A DNA stretch of 64,000 bases from Variovorax sp. MHTC-1 (GCF_003984645.1 NZ_RWKI01000001.1:310001-374000), one strand, 5' to 3'. Positions 53,425 to 63,400 are shown, counted from the first letter of the stretch. The notes: generated by a model not told the origin, from the letters alone. Translations and numbers: made by a program.

Positions 53425-55128
53425 CTAATCTGCCAGCGCCGCAGCCACCAGCTTCTGCGTGTAGGGATGTTCCGGCGCATCGAGCACGCGGTCGACGCCG
53501 CCCGATTCGAGGATCGCACCGTCCTTCATCACGATGACCTGGTGCGCCATCGCGCGAATCACCTCGACATCGTGCGTGATCAGCAGGTAGCTCAGGCCGC
53601 GCTCGCGCTGCAAGCGTTGCAGCAGGCCCAGCACCTGCTTCTGAATCGTGACATCGAGTGCACTGGTGGGCTCGTCGAGCACCAGCAGCTTCGGGTCGAC
53701 GATCAGCGCCCGCGCGATCGCCAGGCGCTGGCGCTGCCCGCCCGAGAACTCGTGCGGGTAGCGCTCGAGCAGCGAGGGGAACTGCGCCTCGCTCAGGCCC
53801 ACGTCGGCCAGCGCAGCCAGCGCGCGCCCGCGCCGGGCCGCGGTGTCGAGCTCCGGGGCGTGCACCGTCAGGCCTTCGCCGACGATCTGCTCGACCGTCA
53901 TGCGCGGCGAGAGCGACGAAAACGGATCCTGGAACACGACCTGCATCTGGCGGCGCAGCGCCCGGTCGCTCGCGCCGCCGGCACTCCAGCGCTGGCCGGC
54001 AACACCGAGGCTGCCGCCGTACTTGAGCAGGCCGAGGGCGGCGAGCGCGAGGGTCGACTTGCCGGAGCCCGATTCGCCGACGACGCCCAGCGTCTCCCCC
54101 TGCGCAATGCGGAAGTCGGCGCCCTGCACAGCCACGAACTCGCCCTTGCGAAACCAGCCGGCCACCCCGGGCCGCGAGACCGGATAGCTGACGCGCAGCG
54201 CCTCGGCTTCGAGCACCGGTGGTGCGGCCTTCGCCTCTGCGGGAACGGGCGGCACGTCGCGCGCCGGCCGGCTGTCGATCAGCTTGCGGGTATAGGCATG
54301 CTGCGGCGCGCCGAACACGGTCGCCACGGCGCCCTGCTCGACGATGTGGCCGTCTTCCATCACCGCCACGCGGTCGGCGAAGCGGCGCACCAGATTGAGG
54401 TCGTGCGTGATCAAGAGCACAGCCATGTGGTGCTTGCGCTGCAGTTCGGCCAGCAGTTCGAGAATCTGGGCGCGCACCGTGACGTCGAGCGCGGTGGTCG
54501 GCTCGTCGGCCAGGAGCAGGCGCGGCTTGCAGGCCAGCGCCATCGCGATCATGGCGCGCTGGCGCTGGCCGCCCGAGAGCTGATGCGGGAACGCTCTCGC
54601 CCGGCGTGCCGGTTCCGGGATGCCGGTGTCGGCCAGCAGCTGCACGGCGGCTTCCTGCGCCGCGCGCGCCGGCAGGCCTTCGTGCAGCTCGAGCACCTCG
54701 GCGATCTGGTCACCCACGGTGTAGAGCGCGTTGAGTGCCGTCATCGGCTCCTGGAAGATCATCGCGATCTCCTTGCCGCGGATGCCGCGCAGCCGCGCTT
54801 CCGGCAGCGACAGCAGGTCACGCGCTGCATCTCGGCCCTCCCCGCCGGCAAAGCTTGCGGCGCCAGAGATATCGGCGTTCTGCACCAGCCGCAGCAGGCT
54901 GAGCGCCGTGACGGTCTTGCCCGAACCCGATTCGCCGACCAGCGCCAGTTTTTCGCCTTCGGCGATGCTGAAGTCGATGCCGTGCACGACCTCCTTGGCG
55001 CCGAAGGCGACGCGCAAGCCGCGGACATCCAGAAGTGGAGTGCCGCCCGCCGCCGGGCCGCCCCAAGGCGGGCGAGCCCCCTCGGGGGGCAGCGAAGACA
55101 CGTGAGTGCCGAGCGTGGGGGCTGTCAT
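53425..55128 (-). CDS. yejF: Oligopeptide ABC transporter, duplicated ATP-binding protein YejF
   Basis: A 567-residue protein with two fused ABC domains that energise the YejB/YejE permease. Walker A sites are [15 protein letters not shown] and [15 protein letters not shown]; signatures are [15 protein letters not shown] and [15 protein letters not shown]; Walker B sites are [12 protein letters not shown] and [12 protein letters not shown]. The start is an ATGA overlap with yejE. Residues 3-32 ([20 protein letters not shown] in the middle) are encoded by a family B repeat, so a dispersed element has become the N-terminal tail; homologues normally begin close to [11 protein letters not shown]. 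The tail is probably disordered and harmless. Confidence 0.94.
   Translation of the reverse strand: MTAPTLGTHVSSLPPEGARPPWGGPAAGGTPLLDVRGLRVAFGAKEVVHGIDFSIAEGEKLALVGESGSGKTVTALSLLRLVQNADISGAASFAGGEGRDAARDLLSLPEARLRGIRGKEIAMIFQEPMTALNALYTVGDQIAEVLELHEGLPARAAQEAAVQLLADTGIPEPARRARAFPHQLSGGQRQRAMIAMALACKPRLLLADEPTTALDVTVRAQILELLAELQRKHHMAVLLITHDLNLVRRFADRVAVMEDGHIVEQGAVATVFGAPQHAYTRKLIDSRPARDVPPVPAEAKAAPPVLEAEALRVSYPVSRPGVAGWFRKGEFVAVQGADFRIAQGETLGVVGESGSGKSTLALAALGLLKYGGSLGVAGQRWSAGGASDRALRRQMQVVFQDPFSSLSPRMTVEQIVGEGLTVHAPELDTAARRGRALAALADVGLSEAQFPSLLERYPHEFSGGQRQRLAIARALIVDPKLLVLDEPTSALDVTIQKQVLGLLQRLQRERGLSYLLITHDVEVIRAMAHQVIVMKDGAILESGGVDRVLDAPEHPYTQKLVAAALAD
55041..55123. repeat. Dispersed repeat, family B, copy 2 (inside yejF)
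   Basis: The blocks GCCGGGCCGCCCCAAG, GCCCCCTCGGGGGGCAGCGA and GCGTGGGGGC recur here in the same order as at 46401-46478. The copy lies within the 5' coding end of yejF and keeps the frame open. Its central CCCCCTCGGGGGG forms a hairpin close to the yejF start, where it might affect translation. Confidence 0.75.
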
Positions 55129-56171
55129 TTCTCCGCCTTCCGCGGATCGAGCGCATCGCGCAGCGCGTCGCCCATGAAGGTCAGCAGCATCAGCGTGAGC
55201 ACGAGCACGCCGAAGGTGGAGAGCGAGATCCACCAGGCGTCGATGTTGGCCTTGCCCTGGCTCAGCAGCTCGCCGAGCGAGGGCGTTCCCGGCGGCACGC
55301 CGAGGCCCAGGAAATCGAGCGAGGTGAGCGCCAGGATGGCAGCGCTCATGCGAAACGGCAGGAAGGTCACCACCGGTACCATGCTGTTGGGCAGGATGTG
55401 GCGCCACATGATCTGCAGATTGCCGACGCCGAGCGCGCGCGCGGCGCGCACGTAGTCCATCTGGCGGTTGCGCAGGAACTCGGCGCGCACGTAGTCCGAC
55501 AGGCCCATCCAGCCGAACAGGCTCAGGAGGATCAGCAGTAGCGCGACGCTGGGCGCGAATACAGCGCTGAAGATGATCAGCAGATACAGCTCCGGCATCG
55601 AGCCCCAGATCTCGATGAAGCGCTGGAACGCGAGATCGGTCTTGCCCCCGAAGAAGCCCTGGATCGCGCCCGTGACGATGCCCAGCACCACGCCGATGAC
55701 GGTCAGCGCCAGCGCGAACAGCACGCTTACGCGGAAGCCGTAGATCAGCTGGGCCAGCAGGTCGCGGCCGCGATCGTCGCTGCCGAAGAAGTTCTCGCTG
55801 GAAGGCGCGGCCGGGTTCGGCGATGTCGCGAAGTAGTTGAGCGTCTTGGGGCCATAGGGATTGGGCGCGTAGATCGCCCAATTGCCGCCTTGCGTGATGC
55901 GCTCGCGGATGAAGGGGTCGAGGTAGTCGGCCGGCGTCTCGAAGTCCCCGCCGAAGGTTTTTTCGGAGTAGTCGCGCAGCACCGGAAAGTAGGTCTGCCC
56001 TTCGTAGCGCACCACCAGCGGCTTGTCGGTCGAAAGCAGTTCGGCAAACAGGCTCAGCACCACCAGGATGCTGAAAAGCACCAGGCTCCAGAAGCCGAGC
56101 TTGTTGCGCTTGAAGCGCATCCAGGCCCGGCGGGCGGGCGAGACGGTCACGGGGCTAGGGTCTGTTGGCAT
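55125..56171 (-). CDS. yejE: Oligopeptide ABC transporter, permease YejE
   Basis: A 348-residue inner-membrane permease of the DppC/OppC class. It has one N-terminal helix (LGFWSLVLFSILVVLSLFAE), a YejE-specific periplasmic loop (YFPVLRDYSEKTFGGDFETP) and FFGSDDRGRDLLAQLIYGFR before the five-helix core. The ABC coupling loop is VRAARALGVGNLQIMWRHIL. The ATG at 56171 and its GGGGGTG ribosome site lie inside the MITE-like element, so the first six codons or so are element-derived. It overlaps yejF by 4 bases. Confidence 0.94.
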   Translation of the reverse strand: MPTDPSPVTVSPARRAWMRFKRNKLGFWSLVLFSILVVLSLFAELLSTDKPLVVRYEGQTYFPVLRDYSEKTFGGDFETPADYLDPFIRERITQGGNWAIYAPNPYGPKTLNYFATSPNPAAPSSENFFGSDDRGRDLLAQLIYGFRVSVLFALALTVIGVVLGIVTGAIQGFFGGKTDLAFQRFIEIWGSMPELYLLIIFSAVFAPSVALLLILLSLFGWMGLSDYVRAEFLRNRQMDYVRAARALGVGNLQIMWRHILPNSMVPVVTFLPFRMSAAILALTSLDFLGLGVPPGTPSLGELLSQGKANIDAWWISLSTFGVLVLTLMLLTFMGDALRDALDPRKAEK

Positions 56172-56426
56172 ATGAATCACCCCCGCGCCGGGGCGGCAAG
56201 GGGTGCAGGGCTAGGCGCGGGCCGCAGCCCGGGGTGATCCCCCGGGCAAGGACCGCAACGACGCCATGCGCCCCTTGCCGCCCCGGCCCTTCGGGTGGGG
56301 CCCCACAGAGGGCCCACTCGTCGTTGCCAATGCTCACTGGGTGTGCAACCCAGTTCCGCTTGGCGCCTAGATTGGGCCCTCTCTGGGGCCCCACGCGGGG
56401 GTGATTCATATGTCAACAGACCCTAG
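56155..56426. mobile_element. MITE-like structured non-coding element, copy 2 (272 bp)
   Basis: CTAG flanks both ends. Terminal inverted repeats of 33 bases with one mismatch start CTAGGGTCTGTTG and run to CATATGAATCACCCCCGCG. Two internal stems follow as in copy 1: GCCGGGGCGGCAAGGGG pairs with CCCCTTGCCGCCCCGGC, and GTGGGGCCCCACAGAGGGCC pairs with its complement at 56372-56393 with one mismatch. CCTTCGGG separates them. Inner hairpins GCCCGGGG/CCCCGGGC and ACTGGGT/ACCCAGT sit inside them. Unpaired AAGGACCGCAACG and CGTTGCC agree with copy 1 while the stems differ. It sits between yejB and yejE, giving the TAG stop of the first and the start of the second. Confidence 0.87.
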
Positions 56427-57457
56427 TCAAACTTCACCCTCGGATCCACCAGCACGTAGCAGAGGTCGGATATCAGCTTGGTGATCAGCCCGATCAGCGT
56501 GAACAGGTAGAGCGTCCCCAGCACCACTGGGTAGTCGCGCCGGATCACGCTCTCGTAGCTCAGGAGGCCGAGCCCGTCGAGCGAGAACAGCGTCTCGATT
56601 AGCAGCGAGCCGGTGAAGAAGGCGCCGATGAAGGCGGCCGGGAAGCCGGTGATGATCGGGATCAGGGCATTGCGGAACACGTGCTTCCACAGCACCTGGC
56701 GCTCGGCCAGGCCCTTGGCGCGCGCGGTCAGCACGTACTGCTTGCGGATCTCTTCGAGGAAGGAGTTCTTGGTCAGCATCGCGGTCACGGCGAAGCTGCC
56801 GAGCACCATCGCCGTCACGGGCAGCGCGATGTGCCACAGGTAGTCGACCACCTTGGCGCCCCAGCTCAGGCTGTCCCAGTTGGGCGAGGTCAGGCCGCGC
56901 AGCGGAAACCACTGCAACTGCCCGCCGAAGACCACCAGCAGCGCGACGCCGAGCACGAAGCCCGGGATGGCGTAGCCGATCAGCACGATCAGGGTGGTGA
57001 TGAAATCGAATCGCGAGCCGGCCCGCACCGCTTTCGCCACTCCGAGCGGCACGGCGATGAGGTAGCTGATGAAGAAGGTCCACAAGCCCAGGCTGATCGA
57101 GACCGGCAGCTTTTCCTTTACCAATTCCCAGACGTCCTTGTGCTGATAGAAGCTGGTGCCCAGGTCGAAGCGCGCGAAGGACTTGAGCATCAGCCAGAAG
57201 CGTTCGGCCGGCGGCTTGTCGAAGCCGTAGAGCTTCTTGATCTCCTCGATGCGCTTTTCGTCCAGCCCCTGCCGGCCGCGGTAGCCGGCGCCGGAACTCG
57301 CTGCGCGTTCGCCGCCCGAGTCGCGGCCCTGCAGCTGCGCCACCATCTGTTCGACCGGGCCGCCCGGCACGAACTGCACGGTGGCGAAGGTCAAGAGCAG
57401 CACGCCGAAGAGCGTGGGAACCATCAGCAGCAGGCGTTTGAGGATGTAGCTGGCCAT
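56423..57457 (-). CDS. yejB: Oligopeptide ABC transporter, permease YejB
   Basis: A 344-residue inner-membrane permease of the DppB class: MASYILKRLLLMVPTLFGVL at the start, the FATVQFVPGGPVEQMVAQLQ segment, the YejB loop EEIKKLYGFDKPPAERF, and the coupling region YVLTARAKGLAERQVLWKHV. It ends in DPRVKFD followed by TAG, the stop codon being part of the CTAG border of the neighbouring element. In E. coli the YejABEF system imports microcin C and peptides. It follows yejA by 8 bases. Confidence 0.95.
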   Translation of the reverse strand: MASYILKRLLLMVPTLFGVLLLTFATVQFVPGGPVEQMVAQLQGRDSGGERAASSGAGYRGRQGLDEKRIEEIKKLYGFDKPPAERFWLMLKSFARFDLGTSFYQHKDVWELVKEKLPVSISLGLWTFFISYLIAVPLGVAKAVRAGSRFDFITTLIVLIGYAIPGFVLGVALLVVFGGQLQWFPLRGLTSPNWDSLSWGAKVVDYLWHIALPVTAMVLGSFAVTAMLTKNSFLEEIRKQYVLTARAKGLAERQVLWKHVFRNALIPIITGFPAAFIGAFFTGSLLIETLFSLDGLGLLSYESVIRRDYPVVLGTLYLFTLIGLITKLISDLCYVLVDPRVKFD

Positions 57458-57465
57458 CGCTTCTT

Positions 57466-59262
57466 TTACTTATTGGAAGGCGATGCCCACCAGGTGCTCA
57501 TGGCCCAGGCATCGGCCTGGTAGTAGGGCGGGATCACATCCGGCAGCACGAAAGGCTGGGGCCTATAGCCGATCAGGAAGGCGTCGCCGTAGTACTGCGG
57601 CACCGAGTAGTAGCCGTGCGAAAGCACGCGGTCGAGCGCACGCATGGCGGCGCGCAGCTCGGGCCGGGTGGTTGCGCCGACCACCTTCTGCAACAACGCG
57701 TCGACCGCGGGATCGGCGATGCCCCAGATGTTCGAGGAGCCATGGGTTGCCGCCGCCTTGGAGCCGAAGAACTCCAGCAGCTCGCCGCCCGGCGCCGTGG
57801 TGCCGGGCAAGCGCAGCGAAGTCATTTCGAAGTCGAAGTTGTCCATGCGCTGCTGCGCGAGCGAGAAATCGACCGTTCGAAAGCTCATCTGGATGCCGAG
57901 CTTCAGCAAGGCGGTCTGGAAGGGCGTGACGACACGGATCAGCGAAGGCTGGTCGTTCAGGAACTCGATCGTGAAAACCTCGTTCTTTTCGTTGCGCAGG
58001 GCGCCGTCGCGGTAGGTCCAGCCCGCAGCGGCGAGCAGCGTCCTCGCCTTGCGCAGGTTCTCGCGCAGGCTGCCTGGAGGCGCCGTGCTCGGCGGGATCG
58101 CGGCCGGGCCGAAGACTTCGGGGCGCAACTTGCCGCGCAACGGCTCGAGCAGCGCCAGCTCGTCAGGCTTGGGCGAGCCCTCGGCATGGAACTCGCTGTT
58201 CGGGTAGTAACCCTGCACGCGCTTGTACAAGCCGTAGAAGAGCTGCTTGTTGAGCCACTCGAAATCGAAGGCAAGTCCGATGGCCTGCCGCACCCGTATG
58301 TCCTTGAACTTCGGATTGCGCAGGTTGAACACGTAGCCCTGGAAGTCGCCCGGATTCTGGTTCTCGAAGGCGCGCTTCTTGATCTCGCCCGACGTGAACT
58401 GCTTGCCCGTGTACTGGCGTGCCCAGTTGCGCGAAGTGAATTCGCGCATGAAGTCGAACTCGCCCGCCTTGAGCCCTTCGAAGCGCGAGGTATCGTCCAG
58501 GTAGATCTTGAAGGTGATGCGGTCGAAGTTGAACAGGCCCTTGCGCACTGGAAGCTCTGCACCCCAGTAGTTCGGGTCGCGCGTGTAGGTGATGTCGCGG
58601 CCCATGCGCGGGTTGGAGATCTTGTACGGGCCCGAGCCGATGGGCACCTCGGTGGTGATCTGGTCGAAGGGCTTGCCGGAGCCCCAGGCGCGGCTGAACA
58701 CCGCCATGCCGCCCACGACCAGCGGCAGTTCGGGATTGGCGCTCGCAAACTCGAAGCGCACCGTGCGCTCGCCCATTGCCGTGGCGCGCTTCACCTCGGC
58801 GTAGATGGTGCGGAACTGGGGTGCAGCCAGTGGCCCGGTGAGCGTGGTGAAGGAGTGCACCACGTCGGCCGCGAGCACGGGCGAGCCATCGTTGAAGCGT
58901 GCTTTCGGATGAATGCGGAAGGTGGCCGAGCGCTTGTCGGTGGCCACCTCGACGTCTTCGGCCAGGAGGCCATAGGCCGTTGTCGGCTCCTCCGAGTTTC
59001 CGGTCAGGAGGCTTTCGAACATCAGCGCGCCTATGGCGTACGGCGCCGTGCCCTTGAGCGTGAATGGATTGAACTTGTCGAAGTTGGTGGGCCGCGTCGG
59101 CGGCACCATGCGGATCTCGCCGCCCTTGGGAGCATTCGGGTTCACATAGCTGAAATGCGTGAAACCCGGCTGGTACTTGATGTCGCCGAACTGCGCGTAC
59201 GCATGGGCCGCCCACGAGGGGGCTGCCGAGAGCGCCAACACCAGAAGCAGCCAAGCTCGCAT
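57466..59262 (-). CDS. yejA: Oligopeptide ABC transporter, substrate-binding protein YejA
   Basis: A 598-residue family 5 solute-binding protein with a Sec signal peptide ([20 protein letters not shown]). The mature protein shows YGDIKYPxxFxHF-like sequence ([15 protein letters not shown]), [12 protein letters not shown], the cluster 5 segment [10 protein letters not shown] and [20 protein letters not shown]. The C-terminus ([12 protein letters not shown]) is also YejA-typical. It captures peptides in the periplasm for YejBEF. A GTG 15 bases upstream is an alternative start. Only 37 bases separate it from the divergent fabI, so the two promoters overlap. Confidence 0.95.
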   Translation of the reverse strand: MRAWLLLVLALSAAPSWAAHAYAQFGDIKYQPGFTHFSYVNPNAPKGGEIRMVPPTRPTNFDKFNPFTLKGTAPYAIGALMFESLLTGNSEEPTTAYGLLAEDVEVATDKRSATFRIHPKARFNDGSPVLAADVVHSFTTLTGPLAAPQFRTIYAEVKRATAMGERTVRFEFASANPELPLVVGGMAVFSRAWGSGKPFDQITTEVPIGSGPYKISNPRMGRDITYTRDPNYWGAELPVRKGLFNFDRITFKIYLDDTSRFEGLKAGEFDFMREFTSRNWARQYTGKQFTSGEIKKRAFENQNPGDFQGYVFNLRNPKFKDIRVRQAIGLAFDFEWLNKQLFYGLYKRVQGYYPNSEFHAEGSPKPDELALLEPLRGKLRPEVFGPAAIPPSTAPPGSLRENLRKARTLLAAAGWTYRDGALRNEKNEVFTIEFLNDQPSLIRVVTPFQTALLKLGIQMSFRTVDFSLAQQRMDNFDFEMTSLRLPGTTAPGGELLEFFGSKAAATHGSSNIWGIADPAVDALLQKVVGATTRPELRAAMRALDRVLSHGYYSVPQYYGDAFLIGYRPQPFVLPDVIPPYYQADAWAMSTWWASPSNK

Positions 59263-59299
59263 GCGAGAATTCTGCACAAGATTTTCACGAGGTCGCTAT

Positions 59300-60094
59300 A
59301 TGGGCTTTCTTTCCGGCAAAAAATTCCTGATCACGGGCGTACTGAGCAACCGCTCCATCGCCTACGGCATCGCCCGCGCCTGCCGCCAACAGGGCGCCGA
59401 ACTCGCGTTCAGCTATGTCGGCGAACGCTTCAAGGATCGCATCACCGAGTTTGCGGCCGACTTCGATTCGAAACTCGTCTTCGATTGCGACGTGGGCGAC
59501 GATGCCCAGATCGCCAAGCTCTTCGCCGATCTCTCGCAGACCTGGCCCAAGTTCGACGGCTTCGTCCACAGCATCGGCTTCGCGCCGCGCGAGGCGATCG
59601 CCGGCGACTTCCTCGACGGCCTCTCGCGCGAGGGCTTCAAGGTCGCGCACGACATCAGCGCCTACAGCTTTCCGGCCATGGCCAAGGCTGCCCTGCCCTA
59701 TCTCAACGACAAGTCGGCGCTGCTCACGCTGACCTACCTGGGTGCATTGCGCGTGCTACCCAACTACAACACCATGGGACTGGCCAAGGCCTCGCTCGAG
59801 GCCTCCGTGCGCTACCTCGCGGAGTCGCTGGGCCCTAAGGGCATGCGCGTCAACGGCATCAGCGCCGGCCCGATCAAGACGCTGGCGGCCAGCGGCATCA
59901 AGGGCTTCGGCAAGATCCTCTCGGTGGTGGCCGAGGTGTCGCCGATCCGCCGCAATGTGACCATCGAGGAAGTGGGCAACGTGGCGGCCTTCCTGATGAG
60001 CGACCTCGCCAGCGGCGTGACGGCCGAGATCACCTATGTCGACGGCGGCTTCAGCCATGTCGTCGGCGGCATCGCCGAGCCGGCCGAGGGCTGA
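59300..60094 (+). CDS. fabI: Enoyl-ACP reductase (NADH), FabI
   Basis: A 264-residue short-chain dehydrogenase-type enzyme that reduces trans-2-enoyl-ACP in the last step of each fatty acid elongation cycle. The N-terminal nucleotide loop is [16 protein letters not shown]. The FabI-specific active site [20 protein letters not shown] contains the catalytic Tyr and Lys. [17 protein letters not shown] follows near the C-terminus, the flexible substrate loop. The ATG at 59300 gives [13 protein letters not shown], the usual start. It is divergent from yejA. Confidence 0.97.
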   Translation: MGFLSGKKFLITGVLSNRSIAYGIARACRQQGAELAFSYVGERFKDRITEFAADFDSKLVFDCDVGDDAQIAKLFADLSQTWPKFDGFVHSIGFAPREAIAGDFLDGLSREGFKVAHDISAYSFPAMAKAALPYLNDKSALLTLTYLGALRVLPNYNTMGLAKASLEASVRYLAESLGPKGMRVNGISAGPIKTLAASGIKGFGKILSVVAEVSPIRRNVTIEEVGNVAAFLMSDLASGVTAEITYVDGGFSHVVGGIAEPAEG

Positions 60095-60140
60095 GCCTGG
60101 TCCGAACCGGCGCAGGCCGCCGGCAGCACCTCTCATAATC

Positions 60141-60169
60141 CCCCGGCTTGTCAATAAAACATGCCGGGG
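60141..60169 (+). promoter_or_regulatory. Hairpin covering the ligase ribosome site
   Basis: CCCCGGC and GCCGGGG form a 7-base stem around an AT-rich loop just before the ligase gene. The right arm includes the GGGG of the ribosome-binding site GGGGAG, so folding would hide the site and could lower translation. CATAAT just upstream (60135) might be a -10 element. Confidence 0.45.
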
Positions 60170-60177
60170 AGTCGATC

Positions 60178-61095
60178 ATGAGTTTTCACATTCATCCAGG
60201 CCGCGCCTTGCAGGCGCGTGCCGAGCTGTCGCGCCGAGCGCTCCTGCTCGGCGCCGTGGCCGCCACATGCACCTTGTTGGCCCCGTCCGGGGTCTTGGCG
60301 CGCGACACAGCGGCACCGCCGCTGATGCTCGCCGAGGTGTACCGCCGCGGCATGCCGCTCGACGACCACTGGGTCAGCGAGAAATACGACGGCGTGCGCG
60401 GCTATTGGGACGGCAAGCAGCTCTGGACGCGCGGCGGCGAGCGCATCATCGCGCCGGCCTGGTTCATTGCGTCGCTGCCCGCCGTACCAATGGACGGGGA
60501 GCTGTGGGCCGGCCGCGGCCGCTTTGCGCAGGCGGTGTCCACGGTGCGCAGCCAGACGCCGAACGATGCGGCATGGCGCGAGCTGCGCTTCATGGTCTTC
60601 GATCTGCCCACGCAACCCGGCGACTTCACGGCCCGTCTCGCCGTCTTGCGAAAGCTGCTGCCGATCGCTGATGCGCCCTGGCTGGTGCCGGTCCCGCAGC
60701 AGCGCGCAACAACGCATGAGTCGCTCCAGGCGCTGCTGGACAAGACGGTGCACATGGGCGGCGAGGGCTTGATGCTGCACCGGGGCGCTTCGCTCTACCG
60801 TGCCGAACGCAACGCCGACCTGCTGAAGGTCAAACCCTATGACGATGCGGATGCGCGGGTGCTCGCGCATGTTCCCGGCCGCGGCAAGCATGCGGGCCGG
60901 ATGGGCGCGCTGCTGGTCGAGACGCCGGAAGGCAAGCGCTTCAAGCTCGGCAGCGGCTTCAGCGATGCCCAGCGCAAAGAACCACCGGCCGTCGGGAGCT
61001 GGGTGAACTACCGCTACAACGGCACGAACCCCGGCGGCGTGCCAAGGTTCGCGCGCTTTCTGCGCGTGCGGCAAGACCTCGCATCCTCGTCCTGA
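60178..61095 (+). CDS. ligE: ATP-dependent DNA ligase with export signal (LigE type)
   Basis: A 305-residue minimal ATP-dependent ligase: a nucleotidyltransferase domain plus an OB domain. The adenylated lysine is Lys69 in EKYDGVRGYWDG. Motif III-like FMVFDLP, motif IV GEGLMLH and motif V DLLKVKPYDDADARV follow. The N-terminus has a twin-arginine segment SRRALLLGAVAATC with a hydrophobic stretch, so the enzyme is probably exported, as proposed for LigE of Neisseria and Haemophilus, where extracellular DNA is a candidate substrate. The ATG at 60178 has GGGGAG 6 bases upstream. It converges with the decarboxylase gene, 7 bases apart. Confidence 0.88.
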   Translation: MSFHIHPGRALQARAELSRRALLLGAVAATCTLLAPSGVLARDTAAPPLMLAEVYRRGMPLDDHWVSEKYDGVRGYWDGKQLWTRGGERIIAPAWFIASLPAVPMDGELWAGRGRFAQAVSTVRSQTPNDAAWRELRFMVFDLPTQPGDFTARLAVLRKLLPIADAPWLVPVPQQRATTHESLQALLDKTVHMGGEGLMLHRGASLYRAERNADLLKVKPYDDADARVLAHVPGRGKHAGRMGALLVETPEGKRFKLGSGFSDAQRKEPPAVGSWVNYRYNGTNPGGVPRFARFLRVRQDLASSS

Positions 61096-61102
61096 CCGAG
61101 GC

Positions 61103-63400
61103 TCAGTCGCCGTTGCGGACGCAGTCCGCGTAGTAGCGCTTCTTGCCGTTCTCGTCGATGCGCGCCACCAGGCCGTGGATGTCGGTCTCGAAGCCCGGGC
61201 ATTCGGTGTTGAATTGCCGCGCGAACTTGAGGTAGTCGACGATCTTCTTGTTGAAGACCTCGCCCGGGATCAAGAGCGGAATGCCCGGCGGGTACGGCGT
61301 GATCAGGCTGGTGGTAATGCGGCCTTCGAGCTCGTCGATCTCCACGCGCTCGGTCTTGCGGTGCGCGATGTGCGCGTAGGCATCGCTCGGCTTCATCGCG
61401 GGCGTCAGGTCGCTCAGGTACATCTCGGTCGTCAGCCGCGCGACGTCGTAGCGCGCATAGAGCTGGTGGACGTGCTGGCACAGGTCGCGCAGGCCGAGTC
61501 GTTCGTAGCCCGGGTGTTGCTGGCAGAACTCGGGCAGGATGCGCCACATCGGCTGGTTGCGCGCGTAGTCGTCCTTGAACTGCTGCAGCGCAGTGAGCAG
61601 CGTGTTCCAGCGGCCCTTGGTGATGCCGATGGTGAACATGATGAAGAAGCTGTAGAGCCCCGTCTTCTCTACGATCACGCCGTGCTCGGCCAGGAACTTG
61701 GTGACGATGCTGGCGGGAATGCCGGTCTCGGCGAACTTGCCCTGCAGGTCCAGGCCCGGCGTCACGATGGTCGACTTGATCGGATCGAGCATGTTGAAAC
61801 CGTCGGCCAGCTTGCCGAAGCCGTGCCAGTTGCGCGAGCCGTTCTTGCCGTTCGCGCCGGTGCGCGATTCGCCTTCCATGATCCAGTCGCTCGCGCGGCC
61901 GATGCCCTCTTCGACCAGCTTCTCGGGCCCCCAGACCTTGAACCACCATTCGTCCTCGCCGAACTCGGCTTCGACCTTGCGCATCGCGCGGCGGAAATCC
62001 AGCGCCTCGAGAATGCTCTCCTCCACCAGCGCGGTGCCGCCGGGCGGCTCCATCATCGCGGCGGCAACGTCGCAGCTGGCGATGATCGCGTATTGCGGAC
62101 TGGTCGACGAGTGCATCAGGTAGGCCTCATTGAAGAGGTCGCGGTCGAGCGCGCGATTCTGCGAGTCCTGCACCAGCACGTGGCTGGCCTGGCTGATGCC
62201 GGCCAGGAGCTTGTGGGTCGACTGCGTCGCGAACACCAGCGACTCCTTGGGACGCACGCGCCGCTTGCCCATGGCGTGGTAGGCGCCGTAGAAAGGGTGG
62301 AAGGCCGCGTGCGGCAGCCAGGCCTCGTCGAAATGCAGCGTGTCGACGTAGCCGTCGAGCATGCCCTTGATGGTTTCGGTGTTGTAGATCACGCCGTCGT
62401 AGGTCGATTGCGTGAGCGTCATCACGCGCGGCTTGACCCGGTCGGCATCCACGTGCGAGAGCAGCGGATTGGCGCGGATCTTGGCCTTGATGGCCGCCGG
62501 CTCGAACTCGCTCTTCGGAATCGGGCCGATGATGCCGAAGTGGTTGCGCGTCGGCTTCATGAAGACGGGAATGGCACCCGTCATGATGATCGCGTGCAGG
62601 ATCGACTTGTGGCAGTTGCGGTCGACCACCACCACGTCGTCGGGCGCCACCGTGTGGTGCCACACCATCTTGTTGCTGGTGCTGGTGCCGTTGGTCACGA
62701 AGAAGCAGTGATCGGCATTGAAGATGCGGGCCGCATTGCGCTCGCTGGCCGCCACGGGGCCGGTGTGATCCAGCAGCTGGCCGAGCTCCTCGACCGCATT
62801 GCAGACGTCGGCGCGCAGCATGTTCTCGCCGAAGAACTGGTGGAACATCTGCCCCACCGGGCTCTTCAGGAAGGCCACGCCGCCCGAGTGGCCCGGGCAA
62901 TGCCAGGAATACGAGCCGTCTTCCGCGTAGTCGATCAGCGCCTTGAAAAACGGCGGTTGCACGCCTTCGAGGTAGCTCTTGGCTTCGCGGATGATGTGGC
63001 GCGCCACGAACTCCGGCGTGTCCTCGAACATATGGATGAAGCCGTGCAGCTCGCGCAGAATGTCATTCGGGATGTGGCGCGAGGTCTTGGTCTCGCCGTA
63101 GATGTAGATCGGCACGTCGGCGTTCTTGCGCCGTACTTCGCCGATGAAGTTGCGCAGGTTCAGCACCGCCGGGTCGAGGTCGGGGCCGACGGTGAACTCC
63201 TCGTCGTCGATCGACAGGATGAAGGCGCTGGCGCGGCTTTGCTGCTGGGCGAACTGGCTCAGGTCGCCGTAACTCGTGACGCCCAGCACTTCGAAGCCTT
63301 CTTTCTCGAAAGCCTGCGCCAGGGCGCGGATGCTGAGCCCCGAGCTGTTCTCGGAGCGGAAGTCCTCGTCGATGATGACGATGGGAAAGCGGAATTTCAT
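61103..63400 (-). CDS. Lysine/ornithine/arginine decarboxylase, acid-inducible fold-type I class
   Basis: A 765-residue PLP enzyme of the large AdiA/LdcC/SpeF class. An N-terminal receiver-like wing domain (KFRFPIVIIDEDFRSENSSG) comes first. The PLP-binding core has the Schiff-base Lys397 in ATQSTHKLLAGISQASHV, the FVTNGTSTSNKMVWHHTV segment and the DEAWLPHAAFHPFY segment. The C-terminal domain contains PYPPGIPLLIPGE. The substrate among Lys, Orn and Arg cannot be told from the sequence with confidence. No antiporter gene is adjacent, so a role in acid resistance is not supported by context; polyamine synthesis is possible. Start at 63400 by family N-terminus. Confidence 0.92.
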   Translation of the reverse strand: MKFRFPIVIIDEDFRSENSSGLSIRALAQAFEKEGFEVLGVTSYGDLSQFAQQQSRASAFILSIDDEEFTVGPDLDPAVLNLRNFIGEVRRKNADVPIYIYGETKTSRHIPNDILRELHGFIHMFEDTPEFVARHIIREAKSYLEGVQPPFFKALIDYAEDGSYSWHCPGHSGGVAFLKSPVGQMFHQFFGENMLRADVCNAVEELGQLLDHTGPVAASERNAARIFNADHCFFVTNGTSTSNKMVWHHTVAPDDVVVVDRNCHKSILHAIIMTGAIPVFMKPTRNHFGIIGPIPKSEFEPAAIKAKIRANPLLSHVDADRVKPRVMTLTQSTYDGVIYNTETIKGMLDGYVDTLHFDEAWLPHAAFHPFYGAYHAMGKRRVRPKESLVFATQSTHKLLAGISQASHVLVQDSQNRALDRDLFNEAYLMHSSTSPQYAIIASCDVAAAMMEPPGGTALVEESILEALDFRRAMRKVEAEFGEDEWWFKVWGPEKLVEEGIGRASDWIMEGESRTGANGKNGSRNWHGFGKLADGFNMLDPIKSTIVTPGLDLQGKFAETGIPASIVTKFLAEHGVIVEKTGLYSFFIMFTIGITKGRWNTLLTALQQFKDDYARNQPMWRILPEFCQQHPGYERLGLRDLCQHVHQLYARYDVARLTTEMYLSDLTPAMKPSDAYAHIAHRKTERVEIDELEGRITTSLITPYPPGIPLLIPGEVFNKKIVDYLKFARQFNTECPGFETDIHGLVARIDENGKKRYYADCVRNGD

